Of a stretch of 64,000 nt of DNA, positions 41,845 to 50,619 are shown in pieces. Each line of letters opens with the position of its first letter. Within the stretch, counting starts at the first letter, position 1. Location of the stretch: contig JADJWK010000002.1 in assembly GCA_016716405.1 (NCBI GenBank), forward strand, positions 992,001 to 1,056,000, written 5' to 3'. The notes below the pieces were generated by a model, which saw nothing but the letters and a program-made list of their open reading frames with translations, was not told where the DNA came from and searched no databases. This DNA comes from Candidatus Melainabacteria bacterium. GTDB lineage: Bacteria > Cyanobacteriota > Vampirovibrionia > Obscuribacterales > Obscuribacteraceae. A program made the position numbers and the translations under genes.

Positions 41845-44598
41845 ATGCTGAGCACCACCGAAACCGCCAGAACCCTCGAGAAGATCGGAAAGAGACGTGT
41901 CTTCCTCTTCGATGACGCTTACAAGGTTTTCGGCGGCGATGTCGCCGAGATGCGCGACTTGCTGGGCGGCAAAGGAGCCGGCCTCGCCCAGATGATCGCC
42001 AGCGGTGTCAACGTGCCTCCCGGTCTCACGATTCTCACCCTGGCCTGCCGGGAATACAGCAAGACCGGCAAGATGCCCGATGGTCTCTTCGATGAGGTCC
42101 TCAAAGAGCTGGCAAGCGTCGAGAAGAGCCTGGGCAAGAAACTGGGGGATCTCGACAAACCGCTTTTGCTCTCGGTGAGGTCCGGGGCGAAATTCTCCAT
42201 GCCGGGCATGATGGACACCATTCTCAATCTCGGGCTCAATGACAAGACCGTGGAATCCCTTGCCCGGATCACCGGCAATCCGCGTTTCGCATGGGACAGC
42301 TACAGACGTTTTATCCAGATGTACAGCAATGTCGTTCTCGGTGTCAGCAAGCACGAGTTCGAGGACATTCTCGAGGAGAAGAAGAGCAGTCTCGGTATCG
42401 AATCCGATGCCCAGCTCGAAGTCGAGCATCTCAGAGACCTGGTTTCCCAGTTCAAGTCTCTGGTGGAGAAGAAATCAGGCAGCCAGTTTCCCCAGGACGT
42501 CAAAGAGCAGCTCTTCGGCGCTGTGGAAGCCGTGTTCAAGTCCTGGAACAACAGCCGCGCCGTCTATTACCGCAACCTGCACAAGATCGACCACAATCTC
42601 GGTACCGCTGTGAATGTTCAGTCCATGGTCTTCGGCAATTTCGACGACAGCTCGGCCACCGGTGTCTGTTTCACGCGCAACCCAAGCACAGGGGAGAAAG
42701 CGCTTTATGGCGAATATCTCGTCAACGCTCAGGGCGAGGACGTGGTGGCGGGCGTGCGCACCCCGGAAAAAATCGCCAGCATGGCCGAGCGTATGCCGAA
42801 AGTCTATGAGGAGCTCCTCACCAATGTCGGTCTTCTCGAGAAGCACTATCGCGATATGCAGGACATCGAGTTCACCGTCGAGCAGGGCCGGCTCTATCTC
42901 CTCCAGACCAGGACCGGCAAGCGCACCGCCGCCGCCGCCGTGAAAGTCGCCGTGGATATGGCCGACGAGGGGATCATCAGTCGACACGAGGCCCTCTCCC
43001 GGGTCGAGCCCCTGCAGCTCAATCAGCTTCTGCTGCCGAGCTTCGACAGCGAGGACAAGAAGCGAGCCAGGAAGGAAGGTCATCTCCTTGCCACCGGTCT
43101 CAATGCCTCCCCCGGCGCCGCCATCGGCAAGGTCGTCTTCGATCCCGGCGAGGCCGCCAGTCTCTCGGAAAAAGGCGAGAAAGTGATCCTTGTACGGATC
43201 GAGACCTGTCCCGACGACATCCATGGCATCGTGCCCGCCCAGGGCGTGGTCACCAGCAGGGGCGGCATGACCAGCCACGCCGCCGTGGTGGCGCGGGGCA
43301 TGGGCAAACCCTGCGTGGCAGGCTGCGACGCCATCAAGATCGACATGCACGAGGGGCTCTTCCATGCCGGCGATAAAGTGATCAATAAAGGAGACTGGGT
43401 CTCCATCGACGGCAGCACCGGCGAAATTTTCGCCGGCAAGGTGAAGACTCAGGAGACCGAGCTCTCTCAAGAGTTCACCACGCTGCTTTCCTGGGCCGAC
43501 GAAGCTCGCAGGCTCAGAATAAGAGCCAACGCCGATACCCCCAGAGACGCGAAGCTCGCCCGGGAGTTCGGCGCCGAAGGGATCGGGCTTTGCCGGACCG
43601 AGCATATGTTCATGAGTCAGGATCGCCTGCCGGTGGTCCAGGAGATGATCATGTCAGGCAATCTGGATGACCGCAGGCACGCCCTTGCCAGGCTGCTGCC
43701 CATGCAGAAGGAAGACTTCGAGGGTATCTTCGAGGCCATGGACGGGCTGCCTGTCACCATCCGGCTTCTCGATCCGCCTCTTCATGAGTTCCTCCCCAAG
43801 CCCGAAGAGCTTATCGAAGAAATTGCCACCATGAAAGCCAGGGGCGAAGTCGGTGTCGAGCTGCGCAAGAAAGAGGCGGTGCTCAAGACCGTGGCCGGCT
43901 TGCAAGAGTCGAACCCGATGATGGGCCTTCGAGGCTGCCGTCTCGGTCTCGTTTATCCCGAGATCAACGAGATGCAGGTGCGAGCCATCTTCGAAGCGGC
44001 TATCTCGGTCAGCAGAAAGGGCGTGAAGGTCCTCCCCGAGATCATGATCCCCCTGATCGGCCATGTCAACGAGCTCAAGATCGCCCGCACCCAGCTCGAG
44101 GCGGTGGCCAGAGAAGTCATGGCGAAAGCCGGCACCGAGGTCGACTATAAATTCGGCACCATGATCGAGATCCCCAGGGCCTGCCTGACCGCCAACCAGA
44201 TCGCAGAGTACGCAGAATTCTTCAGTTTCGGCACTAACGATCTCACCCAGATGACTTTCGGCTACAGCCGGGATGACGCTGAAGGAAAATTCCTCAATCG
44301 TTATCTCGATGGTCTCGACTGTCAGGGCGAGCAGGTCAAAGTGCTGTCTGACAATCCATTCGAGGTCCTTGATCTGGAAGGGGTCGGCAAGCTCATGAAG
44401 ATTGCCGTGGAATACGGTCTGCAAACTCGTCCCGACCTGAAGCTTGGTATCTGCGGCGAGCACGGCGGCGAGCCTGCCTCCATCGCTTTTGCCAACAGTC
44501 TCGGTCTCAACTATGTGAGCTGCTCGCCTTTCAGAGTGCCGGTGGCCCGTCTTGCCGCAGCCCAGGCTACCATCGAGTCGGTGGAAAAGGACAAGTGA
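41845..44598 (+). CDS. ppdK: Pyruvate, phosphate dikinase
   Basis: A 917-residue PPDK with AAGGAGG about 10 nt upstream. The N-terminal ATP-grasp domain contains LLGGKGAGLAQM and SVRSGAKFSMPGMMDTILNLGLN; the central phosphohistidine domain has GGMTSHAAVVARGMGKPCV, with the catalytic His and the regulated Thr/Ser neighbour; the C-terminal PEP/pyruvate barrel has GIGLCRTEHMF and EIMIPL. It interconverts pyruvate + ATP + Pi and PEP + AMP + PPi. Cytoplasmic. Directly follows its regulator. Length is near the family's usual 870-920. Confidence 0.97.
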   Translation: MLSTTETARTLEKIGKRRVFLFDDAYKVFGGDVAEMRDLLGGKGAGLAQMIASGVNVPPGLTILTLACREYSKTGKMPDGLFDEVLKELASVEKSLGKKLGDLDKPLLLSVRSGAKFSMPGMMDTILNLGLNDKTVESLARITGNPRFAWDSYRRFIQMYSNVVLGVSKHEFEDILEEKKSSLGIESDAQLEVEHLRDLVSQFKSLVEKKSGSQFPQDVKEQLFGAVEAVFKSWNNSRAVYYRNLHKIDHNLGTAVNVQSMVFGNFDDSSATGVCFTRNPSTGEKALYGEYLVNAQGEDVVAGVRTPEKIASMAERMPKVYEELLTNVGLLEKHYRDMQDIEFTVEQGRLYLLQTRTGKRTAAAAVKVAVDMADEGIISRHEALSRVEPLQLNQLLLPSFDSEDKKRARKEGHLLATGLNASPGAAIGKVVFDPGEAASLSEKGEKVILVRIETCPDDIHGIVPAQGVVTSRGGMTSHAAVVARGMGKPCVAGCDAIKIDMHEGLFHAGDKVINKGDWVSIDGSTGEIFAGKVKTQETELSQEFTTLLSWADEARRLRIRANADTPRDAKLAREFGAEGIGLCRTEHMFMSQDRLPVVQEMIMSGNLDDRRHALARLLPMQKEDFEGIFEAMDGLPVTIRLLDPPLHEFLPKPEELIEEIATMKARGEVGVELRKKEAVLKTVAGLQESNPMMGLRGCRLGLVYPEINEMQVRAIFEAAISVSRKGVKVLPEIMIPLIGHVNELKIARTQLEAVAREVMAKAGTEVDYKFGTMIEIPRACLTANQIAEYAEFFSFGTNDLTQMTFGYSRDDAEGKFLNRYLDGLDCQGEQVKVLSDNPFEVLDLEGVGKLMKIAVEYGLQTRPDLKLGICGEHGGEPASIAFANSLGLNYVSCSPFRVPVARLAAAQATIESVEKDK

Positions 44599-44600
44599 GC

Positions 44601-44874
44601 CAGGACGGCACAGGAATTGCTGGTTCATCCCCTCATAGGCTCGAGTCTGCATTCTCAGTGCCTACATACCCCGAGGATGGAAAGACCATGCGGGTTGTCA
44701 GGTGCGGTATGTGTTGCTTCAAGAAGGGGAAAATCTGAGAAATATATGCCGCACTCGCAACATGTACCTCGACCACGGCTTTCCACTTGATACCAGATGA
44801 AATACCTGACTTGCCAGGATGCCACCAAATCAATCGATCAGATTCTCTGTGTCTAATTATCAGGACGGCACAGG
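44601..44874. repeat. 14-bp direct repeat flanking a 246-bp gene-free segment
   Basis: CAGGACGGCACAGG occurs at 44601-44614, just after the PPDK stop, and again at 44861-44874, covering the end of the convergent MFS gene. The segment between them (44615-44860) is more AT-rich than the flanks and has no gene or terminator that I recognise. It may be a small insertion or a recombination scar. Confidence 0.55.
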
Positions 44875-46173
44875 TATAGGGGGCGACTCGGCATCGATGC
44901 GTCGGGTCCGGCTCAGGGGACCGAGGACCTCGCCGGTGGTGACCGGCATCATATACGATGCCAGGAATCCCACCGCATAGACCAGACCGACCACCGCTCC
45001 GGCTGCCGCATAGGACCCGCCGAAAGTAGCGATTACCTGGGCGCTGCCCAGGGCCGCCGCCGCTGCCGCCAGCCTGCCGGCGCTGAATGCCAGTCCGGAA
45101 GCGCTGCCCAGAAGCTCGGTGGCGAAGAGCTCCGGAATGACCACTACCATAACCACGAATGGAATCGAGGTGAAAAAGCCCACGGCGAAAATCCAGCCGA
45201 GAAGATCCGGCCCGTAGGACTTGACCAGGACGAACATTCCCACCGTGGCTATGAGCGAGAACAGGTAGGAGACTTTGAGAGTATTTATCCTGCCCAGGTG
45301 TTTTATCATCGGAAAGGTCGCCACACAGGCGATGAGACCCGAGACGTTCAGGAAAATCCCGGCGGTGCTCCGCTCGGCCACCGCCAGATTGCCGGTGAGC
45401 TGGTTGATCCAGGCTGGAATCCAGGAGACAGCCGCCCAGTATCCGACTATGGCGACTCCGGCAAGGGTGGTGACCACCAGAGTGGTTCGAAGATATTCTC
45501 TGGAGAAGAGAACCGCAACAGGCGAGGTCAGGGCTCGGCTGCACTCCACCCTGTGGCCCATGGACTGGAGCATCCTGGCTTTTTCCCTTTCATCCTGGAC
45601 TTGCTTGAAATTCTCAGGCTCCGAGAGACGCATTCTTATATAAAGAGCAAGTAGAGCAGGCAGGATCCCGATGAGGAACATCAGCCGCCAGCTCACATTG
45701 CCCACCGAAAGATTGGCCAGGCTGGTGGCCAGATAGCCCAGGCAGAACCCCGCCTCCATAAGGCAGGAGGCGAGAATCCGGTGCTTGCCCTCGAAGAATT
45801 CGGAGAGCATCACCGCACCGATACTGATCTCGGCGCCGATGCCCACGCCCACCAGAAACCGGTAGAAAGCGAGCTGCATCCAGTCGGTGGCTGTGGCGCA
45901 CAGCCCCGTGCAGACGGCGTAGAGCAGGATGGTGATGACCATGGTTCGGGCTCTTCCGATCCTGTCTGCCAGAATTCCGAAGACCAGGCTGCCTATTCCC
46001 CAGCCAACCATGAAAATACAGAGAATGAGCGACCCGTAATAGCCGATCTCGGTGTCCGAGGTCGTTTTGAGAATATCCGAGAGGGCCGGATGAAGAACCA
46101 TGAAATAAATCGAGGCGTCCATGGCGTCGAAGAGAATGCCGAGGGTGGCAGCGATAAAGGCTCTTTCCTTCAT
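44860..46173 (-). CDS. MFS transporter, sugar/metabolite:H+ symporter type
   Basis: A 437-residue major facilitator with 12 predicted helices. N-terminal motif LFDAMDASIYFMVLHPAL and the loop GWGIGSLVFGILADRIGRARTM (GxLaDrxGRkr) are diagnostic, and the second half repeats the fold. The motif LVGVGIGAEISIGAVMLSEFF matches metabolite:H+ symporters (sialate/aromatic acid-type). A soluble tail of about 25 residues ends in Pro-rich ESPPIPVPS. Substrate unknown. The gene ends in a 14-bp sequence also found after ppdK. Confidence 0.9.
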   Translation of the reverse strand: MKERAFIAATLGILFDAMDASIYFMVLHPALSDILKTTSDTEIGYYGSLILCIFMVGWGIGSLVFGILADRIGRARTMVITILLYAVCTGLCATATDWMQLAFYRFLVGVGIGAEISIGAVMLSEFFEGKHRILASCLMEAGFCLGYLATSLANLSVGNVSWRLMFLIGILPALLALYIRMRLSEPENFKQVQDEREKARMLQSMGHRVECSRALTSPVAVLFSREYLRTTLVVTTLAGVAIVGYWAAVSWIPAWINQLTGNLAVAERSTAGIFLNVSGLIACVATFPMIKHLGRINTLKVSYLFSLIATVGMFVLVKSYGPDLLGWIFAVGFFTSIPFVVMVVVIPELFATELLGSASGLAFSAGRLAAAAAALGSAQVIATFGGSYAAAGAVVGLVYAVGFLASYMMPVTTGEVLGPLSRTRRIDAESPPIPVPS

Positions 46174-46280
46174 AGATTGGCTCTATCCTCGCTTGGCTCA
46201 CCCTACTATCGGCTGAAAGAAGGGCCGTGGCAAGACGGCAATTACGCAGGCGGGGTTCGTGATAAGCTCGATATAGTGCT

Positions 46281-47249
46281 ATGTCTAACCAGGACTTCAA
46301 CGAGAACATCAAAGATCTGCTCACCCTCCTGCCGCAGATGGAGGCGGCTCTTGGCGCCGAAAATCCGGAGCTGGCGGAGTATCTGACCTCGGTTGGCCTG
46401 CTTCTCTATCACGAGAGCCGTTTCGACGAAGCCGAGATATTCCTGGAGCGCGCCCTCAACATCAGAAACCGGGTGCTGGCGGTGGATCACCCTGATATCG
46501 GCGCGGCCATGGCCAATCTTGCTATGGTCTATCTGGCTCAGTCCCGTCTCAGCAATGCCGAGCCGCTTTTCAGCCAGGCTCTCATAATCCAGGAGAAAGC
46601 CCTGGGGGCGGCCCATCCCTCCATGGCAATCGCCATCAATAATCTGGCGGAGCTCTATCGGGGCATGGGCAGGGTCGACAAGGCCGAGCCTCTCTACAAG
46701 AAGGCCCTGGAGCTCAGGCAGAGCTTTCTCGGCGACGATCATGTCGAGGTCGCCGAGATCTATCGCAATCTCGGGCTCCTCTACAGCGAGCACGGCCGGA
46801 CCCAGGAGGCCGAGCTGGCCTTGAGGCAGGTCCTGACGGTCTTCGAGAATTTCTACGGCAGGGACAATCCCCAGGTTGCCGGCGCCCTCATCGATCTGGC
46901 ATCGCTTTTCGACGAAGCCGAGCAGTACGACAAAGCCGAGCCCCTCTACCGCCGGGCTCTGGCTATCAGAGAAGCCGCCTTCCGGCCGGATCACCCGAAA
47001 GTCGCCGAGAGCCTGGCTGGCCTCGCCAGTCTCTATCATATGAACGGTCACCTGGAGAGAGCCGAGTCCCTCTACAAGCGTGCCATCGAGATCTGGGAAG
47101 ACGCTCTCGGTCCCGAGCATGACAATGTCATCACCTGTCTGGAGAATTATGCCGATCTCCTGCGCCTGACCCGCCGTCAGGCGGACGCCGAGGCCCTCGA
47201 CAAGCGAGTCGCCCTGAGCAAGCGCAAGTCTCAATCGGTTGTCGAGTGA
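46281..47249 (+). CDS. Kinesin-light-chain-type TPR protein
   Basis: A 322-residue protein without signal peptide, made of about seven TPR_10/TPR_12 repeats of 42 residues, with a regular pattern such as ALNIRNRVLAVDHPDIGAAMANLAMVYLAQSRL. The repeats occupy nearly the whole chain (about 30-310). Cytosolic scaffold. It overlaps the beginning of an upstream-extended beta-lactamase frame, and the true start of that gene is 13 nt beyond its stop, so the two may be co-transcribed. TATAGT lies just 3 nt before the ATG. Confidence 0.85.
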   Translation: MSNQDFNENIKDLLTLLPQMEAALGAENPELAEYLTSVGLLLYHESRFDEAEIFLERALNIRNRVLAVDHPDIGAAMANLAMVYLAQSRLSNAEPLFSQALIIQEKALGAAHPSMAIAINNLAELYRGMGRVDKAEPLYKKALELRQSFLGDDHVEVAEIYRNLGLLYSEHGRTQEAELALRQVLTVFENFYGRDNPQVAGALIDLASLFDEAEQYDKAEPLYRRALAIREAAFRPDHPKVAESLAGLASLYHMNGHLERAESLYKRAIEIWEDALGPEHDNVITCLENYADLLRLTRRQADAEALDKRVALSKRKSQSVVE

Positions 47250-47262
47250 CTATACTGGGACG

Positions 47263-48057
47263 ATGATCAAGCTGGCTCTCATTCTCACCCTGGCTCTCTG
47301 CCTCGGTATCCCGGCTGCTGCCGGAGAGCATCCGAAAAGAATCGAGGACTATAATCCTGCCCCGCGCTTTCAGGGGCTCGAGGCTGCTATGGTTATCGAG
47401 GAAATCGAAACCGGGGCGCGCCTGGTTTTTCATCCCGAGGCCTGCCGGACCCGCTATTCGCCCTGCTCGACGTTCAAGATCTTCAATTCGATGGTGGGTC
47501 TCGAGACAGGCGTATTGAAAAGCGAGAACACCACCCTTGACTGGGATGGCACCAGATACAGTATCGATAGCTGGAACCGCGATCAGACCCTGCAGTCGGC
47601 GGTGACCAATTCCTGTGTCTGGTATTTCCAGAGGGTGGCTACCCGGGTCGGGCGCAAACGCATGCGCAACTATATAGAGAAAGCCGAATACGGCAATCAA
47701 GATCTCAGCGGCGGTGTCAGGACATTCTGGCTCGACAGCTCTTTGAAGATCTCGCCTTTCGAGCAGGTCAGTCTTATCAAACGTCTGATCACCGACGAGC
47801 TGCCATTTTCCAAACGCACCACCGGGATAGTCAGAGGCATTCTCCGCCAGGAGGAGACTTCCCGGGGGGCGCTCTACGGCAAGACCGGTTCGGCTATGCG
47901 CAAAGGCAAGAAAGTCATGGGCTGGTATGTCGGCTACGTTATCCAGCCCGGCAAGAGCTATGCTTTCGCCACCAATATCCGGGCTGCCGACGGTGCCTGG
48001 GGACCGCGAGCCCGGGAAATAACCGTGGGCATTCTCAAGGATATGAAGTTGCTCTAG
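47263..48057 (+). CDS. Class D beta-lactamase-like (OXA family) serine enzyme
   Basis: A 264-residue exported protein with a signal peptide (about 1-20) from ATG 47263. All class D motifs are present: STFK (Ser about 69, Lys about 72), SCV (about 117-119, the SxV motif), YGN (about 143-145), FWLDSSLKIS with Trp about 156, and KTG (about 207-209). So it is a likely beta-lactamase, or an OXA-like penicillin-binding enzyme, acting in the periplasm. Position next to TPR genes with no mobile element suggests an intrinsic gene. TATACT ends 6 nt before the ATG. A decayed copy of its middle part lies at about 50504-50606. Confidence 0.92.
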   Translation: MIKLALILTLALCLGIPAAAGEHPKRIEDYNPAPRFQGLEAAMVIEEIETGARLVFHPEACRTRYSPCSTFKIFNSMVGLETGVLKSENTTLDWDGTRYSIDSWNRDQTLQSAVTNSCVWYFQRVATRVGRKRMRNYIEKAEYGNQDLSGGVRTFWLDSSLKISPFEQVSLIKRLITDELPFSKRTTGIVRGILRQEETSRGALYGKTGSAMRKGKKVMGWYVGYVIQPGKSYAFATNIRAADGAWGPRAREITVGILKDMKLL

Positions 48058-48103
48058 AGCCCGGATAGAATCCCGGTGCGAAATCGCCGGGCCTGCTGGG
48101 CGT

Positions 48104-49240
48104 CTAGTCTGGAGAGATCGTCGGGATAGTCTCCAGCCGAATAGAATTCATCGAGCTCGGGCGGTGACCAAATGAGGCGTTCGGGGCGAATTTCAGGAAG
48201 AGAGCAACGGCAGCGACGAGGATGAGCACAGCAATAAAGATCAGTTTACCGACCGAGATCGAATCTCGTTTGCCGAATAACGGAAGCTCCGGTACCTGTG
48301 CTGCACGCTCCGACTCCCGCACGAAATACGCTTGCTGCTCTTCTTGAAGCGCCATCAGGAGCGCCGACGCGTCCCTGAACCTATCATCGGCAGACTTGCT
48401 CAGGGACCTGGTGATTATCTTGTCCAGACCGGCGATATCTTCGGGATTGAAATCCATTTCCATCTCGCTCAGTCTTGCAGCGACTGTCGCTGGAGGATCG
48501 TTCAAGTGAAGACTCATCATCGCCAGTTGGCTGTCGGCGCTGAAGACGGGAGTGCCTGTGAGGACCTCGAACATCAGGCAGCCGAACGAGTAGATGTCAG
48601 ACCGCTCATCGGTCTGAAGTCCCTGTATCTGCTCGGGAGGCATATATTTAGGCGTACCCAGCCCGACGCCAGGCCGGGTAAGCTCCTGATTGCCCTCCAT
48701 CTCCCTAGCCAGACCGAAGTCCACTATTCGACCGGTTCTCTGGTCCGATTTCTCGTCCTCGACCAGCATGATATTGCTGGGCTTGATGTCCCGGTGAACG
48801 ACACCTTTCTTGTGGGCATGGGCGAGACCGTCTGCAAGCTCGATAAAAAGAGACAGAGCTGGGTCGATTGCCATCGGGCCGTTCTGCTCGAGCCAGGAGG
48901 ATAGCGACTCTCCTTTCACATAATCGAGAACAAGATAGGGTTCCTGCTTTTCGGTCAGCCCGAAATCCAGAGCGCTCATGATATTGGCATGATTAAGGGT
49001 GGCGAGCACCTTCGCTTCCCGATGGAAGCGCACGGCTTGCGACTGACTGGCAGTGTTATGCAGTTTTTTGACGGCCACGACTTTATCGAGGATGGAGTCT
49101 CTGGCAAGATAGACCGCCCCGGCACCGCCTTCCCCGAGAAGCGAAAGGACGTTGTAACGAGCGGGAAGACAATCGGACAGGTCGGCCGGTGTTGAAGCGA
49201 CCGTATCGTCTCGGGAAGAATCGTCGTACGAGTCGACCAT
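48104..49240 (-). CDS. Membrane Ser/Thr protein kinase
   Basis: A 378-residue protein from the ATG at 49240 (MVDSYDDSS); frames reading further upstream lack a ribosome-binding site. The kinase domain (about 29-300) has Gly-rich GEGGAGAVY (about 36-44), Lys58 in VAVKK, catalytic VVHRDIKPSN (about 148-157) and DFG (about 174-176), so it is likely active. A single transmembrane helix (about 333-352) follows, with a short extracytoplasmic tail. A Hanks-type kinase whose target is unknown. The sensory part is minimal. Confidence 0.9.
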   Translation of the reverse strand: MVDSYDDSSRDDTVASTPADLSDCLPARYNVLSLLGEGGAGAVYLARDSILDKVVAVKKLHNTASQSQAVRFHREAKVLATLNHANIMSALDFGLTEKQEPYLVLDYVKGESLSSWLEQNGPMAIDPALSLFIELADGLAHAHKKGVVHRDIKPSNIMLVEDEKSDQRTGRIVDFGLAREMEGNQELTRPGVGLGTPKYMPPEQIQGLQTDERSDIYSFGCLMFEVLTGTPVFSADSQLAMMSLHLNDPPATVAARLSEMEMDFNPEDIAGLDKIITRSLSKSADDRFRDASALLMALQEEQQAYFVRESERAAQVPELPLFGKRDSISVGKLIFIAVLILVAAVALFLKFAPNASFGHRPSSMNSIRLETIPTISPD

Positions 49241-49372
49241 GTGGACTAGTATGAATCCCCGGCAATCGCACATCAACCTCATTCTATACATTGTTGTAGA
49301 TCTTTCTCGTATAGTGCAGTCGGACAGGCAGTTCCCGGTATCATGAGCTATCCGCGATTTCCAGGAGGACCC

Positions 49373-49675
49373 ATGAACACCATTCGTCAATTGCGAACAG
49401 TCGGAATCGCAGAGGGAATTTCCTTTATCGTATTGCTCTTTATCGCCATGCCTCTCAAATATGCGGCTGGCTATCCTCTGGCTGTGACTGTAGCGGGCAG
49501 CATCCATGGCTTTCTCTTTATCACCTATCTAATCGCCATGGTACGCGCTATAGCCGAGCACAATTGGGGAGGGAAGAAGATCTTCGAGGTCTTCATAGCC
49601 GCGCTCTATCCGTTCGGAACTTTCATTCTCGATCGCAAGCTGCGGGTCGAGGAGAGAGATTGCGCTGTTTCCTAG
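49373..49675 (+). CDS. DUF3817 small membrane protein
   Basis: A 100-residue protein from the ATG at 49373, with AGGAGG about 8 nt upstream. Three hydrophobic segments and the pattern GIAEGISFIVLLFIAMPLKY, SIHGFLFITYLIAMV, YPFGTFILDRKL match the DUF3817 family. The role is unknown. It is divergent from the kinase and convergent with the following gene (14 bp between stops). Confidence 0.85.
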   Translation: MNTIRQLRTVGIAEGISFIVLLFIAMPLKYAAGYPLAVTVAGSIHGFLFITYLIAMVRAIAEHNWGGKKIFEVFIAALYPFGTFILDRKLRVEERDCAVS

Positions 49676-49689
49676 ATCAGAGCGCGCTT

Positions 49690-50316
49690 TCAGGCTTCTC
49701 TGTCTCCCTGGGTGTCACGCATGAGGAACAGCGGCTGCGGGCCGCCGATCTGCTGGTTTCCCGGTCCGGTAAGGGAAAAGGTGGCTTGCATCAGCTCCCA
49801 ATTATATCGACCGGGATGATGGTCTCTGTGAGGGGGCGTGGTAACATCCATGCTGAAAGTTCGTCCGGTACCCTCGAGCCACTTGTTGATACCATTGACG
49901 AGCTCATGGATACCGTCTACTCCCCCGTTTCTGTATGCCGTTTGGAGTGATCTTGATAGAAATCTTCCCTCCGGGCTGTTCCAATCGAGCGTTCCTTCGC
50001 TGAGCATCAGACCGAGCTTTGCCTCGAGAGCGTCCGGCACATGACCCTGATCCCGTGCCTCCACCTTGTAGTCGGCGCTGTTGCTATCCGCCTGGGTCAT
50101 AAGGTGTCGCGCCTCCGTCGGCTGACTGTCCAGGGCGTCCTTTTCTGTGCCGACGATCTCGATTCCAGGCAGAGAATGCAGCTCGACCATGGGTTCGTCG
50201 CCGCGCAAGTTTGAGCGCCACATTTCCAGGCGAAACAAAGCGTCGTCCAGTCCGGAAGCCGGCTGATTTGACGCAGTGATACTGTCACCACGCCAGGTGT
50301 TGTAATCGAATGTCAT
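49690..50316 (-). CDS. Uncharacterised protein
   Basis: A 208-residue protein from the ATG at 50316 (AAGGAG about 9 nt upstream). No signal peptide or membrane segment. It is charged and hydrophilic; recognisable stretches are EARHLMTQADSNSADYKVEARDQGH and GVDGIHELVNGINKWLEG, but I do not recognise a family. Promoter-like TTTTCA-17-TACAAT lies about 110 nt upstream, so it is probably transcribed on its own. It has no neighbours on the same strand to indicate function. Confidence 0.55.
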   Translation of the reverse strand: MTFDYNTWRGDSITASNQPASGLDDALFRLEMWRSNLRGDEPMVELHSLPGIEIVGTEKDALDSQPTEARHLMTQADSNSADYKVEARDQGHVPDALEAKLGLMLSEGTLDWNSPEGRFLSRSLQTAYRNGGVDGIHELVNGINKWLEGTGRTFSMDVTTPPHRDHHPGRYNWELMQATFSLTGPGNQQIGGPQPLFLMRDTQGDREA

Positions 50317-50430
50317 CCGGGAACTCCTTTCCAGAAGCACGTGGGCTTCCGGCTGATGATAAGCATATTCGGCTAGCAGGCGGCGCGTGCTGCCCTGTAC
50401 TAAGATTTTTTTGCGAGCGGCGAGTTGTCG

Positions 50431-50459
50431 ATTGTATCTTAAGTTCTCGACTGTGAAAA
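50431..50459 (-). promoter_or_regulatory. Candidate promoter for the uncharacterised protein gene
   Basis: On the minus strand TTTTCA (50459-50454) and TACAAT (50436-50431) are separated by 17 bp. Transcription would begin near 50424, about 108 nt before the ATG at 50316. Confidence 0.4.
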
Positions 50460-50503
50460 TTTTGTGAAACGCCCATAGTCAGCCTCCGAGTCTTGAGAAA
50501 TGA

Positions 50504-50606
50504 GCACCAGATACGGTATTGACAGCGAGAACCGGGATCGAGCCCTGTAGCAGGCGGTGGCCAATTTGGTTTCATCACATTTCATCAATTTCGCCACGAG
50601 GTGGTC
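50504..50606 (+). pseudogene. Decayed class D beta-lactamase gene fragment
   Basis: Nucleotides 50504-50566 align without gaps to 47549-47611 of the intact beta-lactamase gene with about 50 of 63 bases identical by eye. Translated in the corresponding frame it reads TRYGIDSENRDRAL, a stop, then QAVANL, against TRYSIDSWNRDQTLQSAVTN. Similarity seems to continue with small gaps to about 50606 (NFATRW vs RVATRV). No start codon, active-site serine motif or KTG remains. It lies in the 303-bp gap 50317-50619, which otherwise holds only the minus-strand promoter. Confidence 0.7.
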
Positions 50607-50619
50607 TATCATTCATAGC

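Noticed and set aside
40906..42429. Long minus-strand open frame (about 507 codons) across the PPDK regulator and the start of PPDK
   Set aside because: It crosses the boundary between two clear plus-strand genes and shows no family features.
44633..45544. Minus-strand open frame ending in the 44615-44860 segment (tail SSGYVGTENADSSL)
   Set aside because: It lies in another frame of the MFS gene and has no start signal or family motif.
47263..48057. Reading the class D beta-lactamase as an acquired resistance gene
   Set aside because: No integron, insertion sequence or composition change surrounds it, and class D-like genes are common chromosomal genes in environmental bacteria.
48059..48092. 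Hairpin GCCCGG...CCGGGC after the beta-lactamase gene as a terminator
   Set aside because: The stem is only 6 bp with a 22-nt loop and there is no T-tract, so evidence is too weak.
50557..50619. GTG start at 50557 for the 2H phosphoesterase
   Set aside because: The first 21 codons overlap the beta-lactamase relic; the ATG at 50620 has a -10-like hexamer at a sensible distance.
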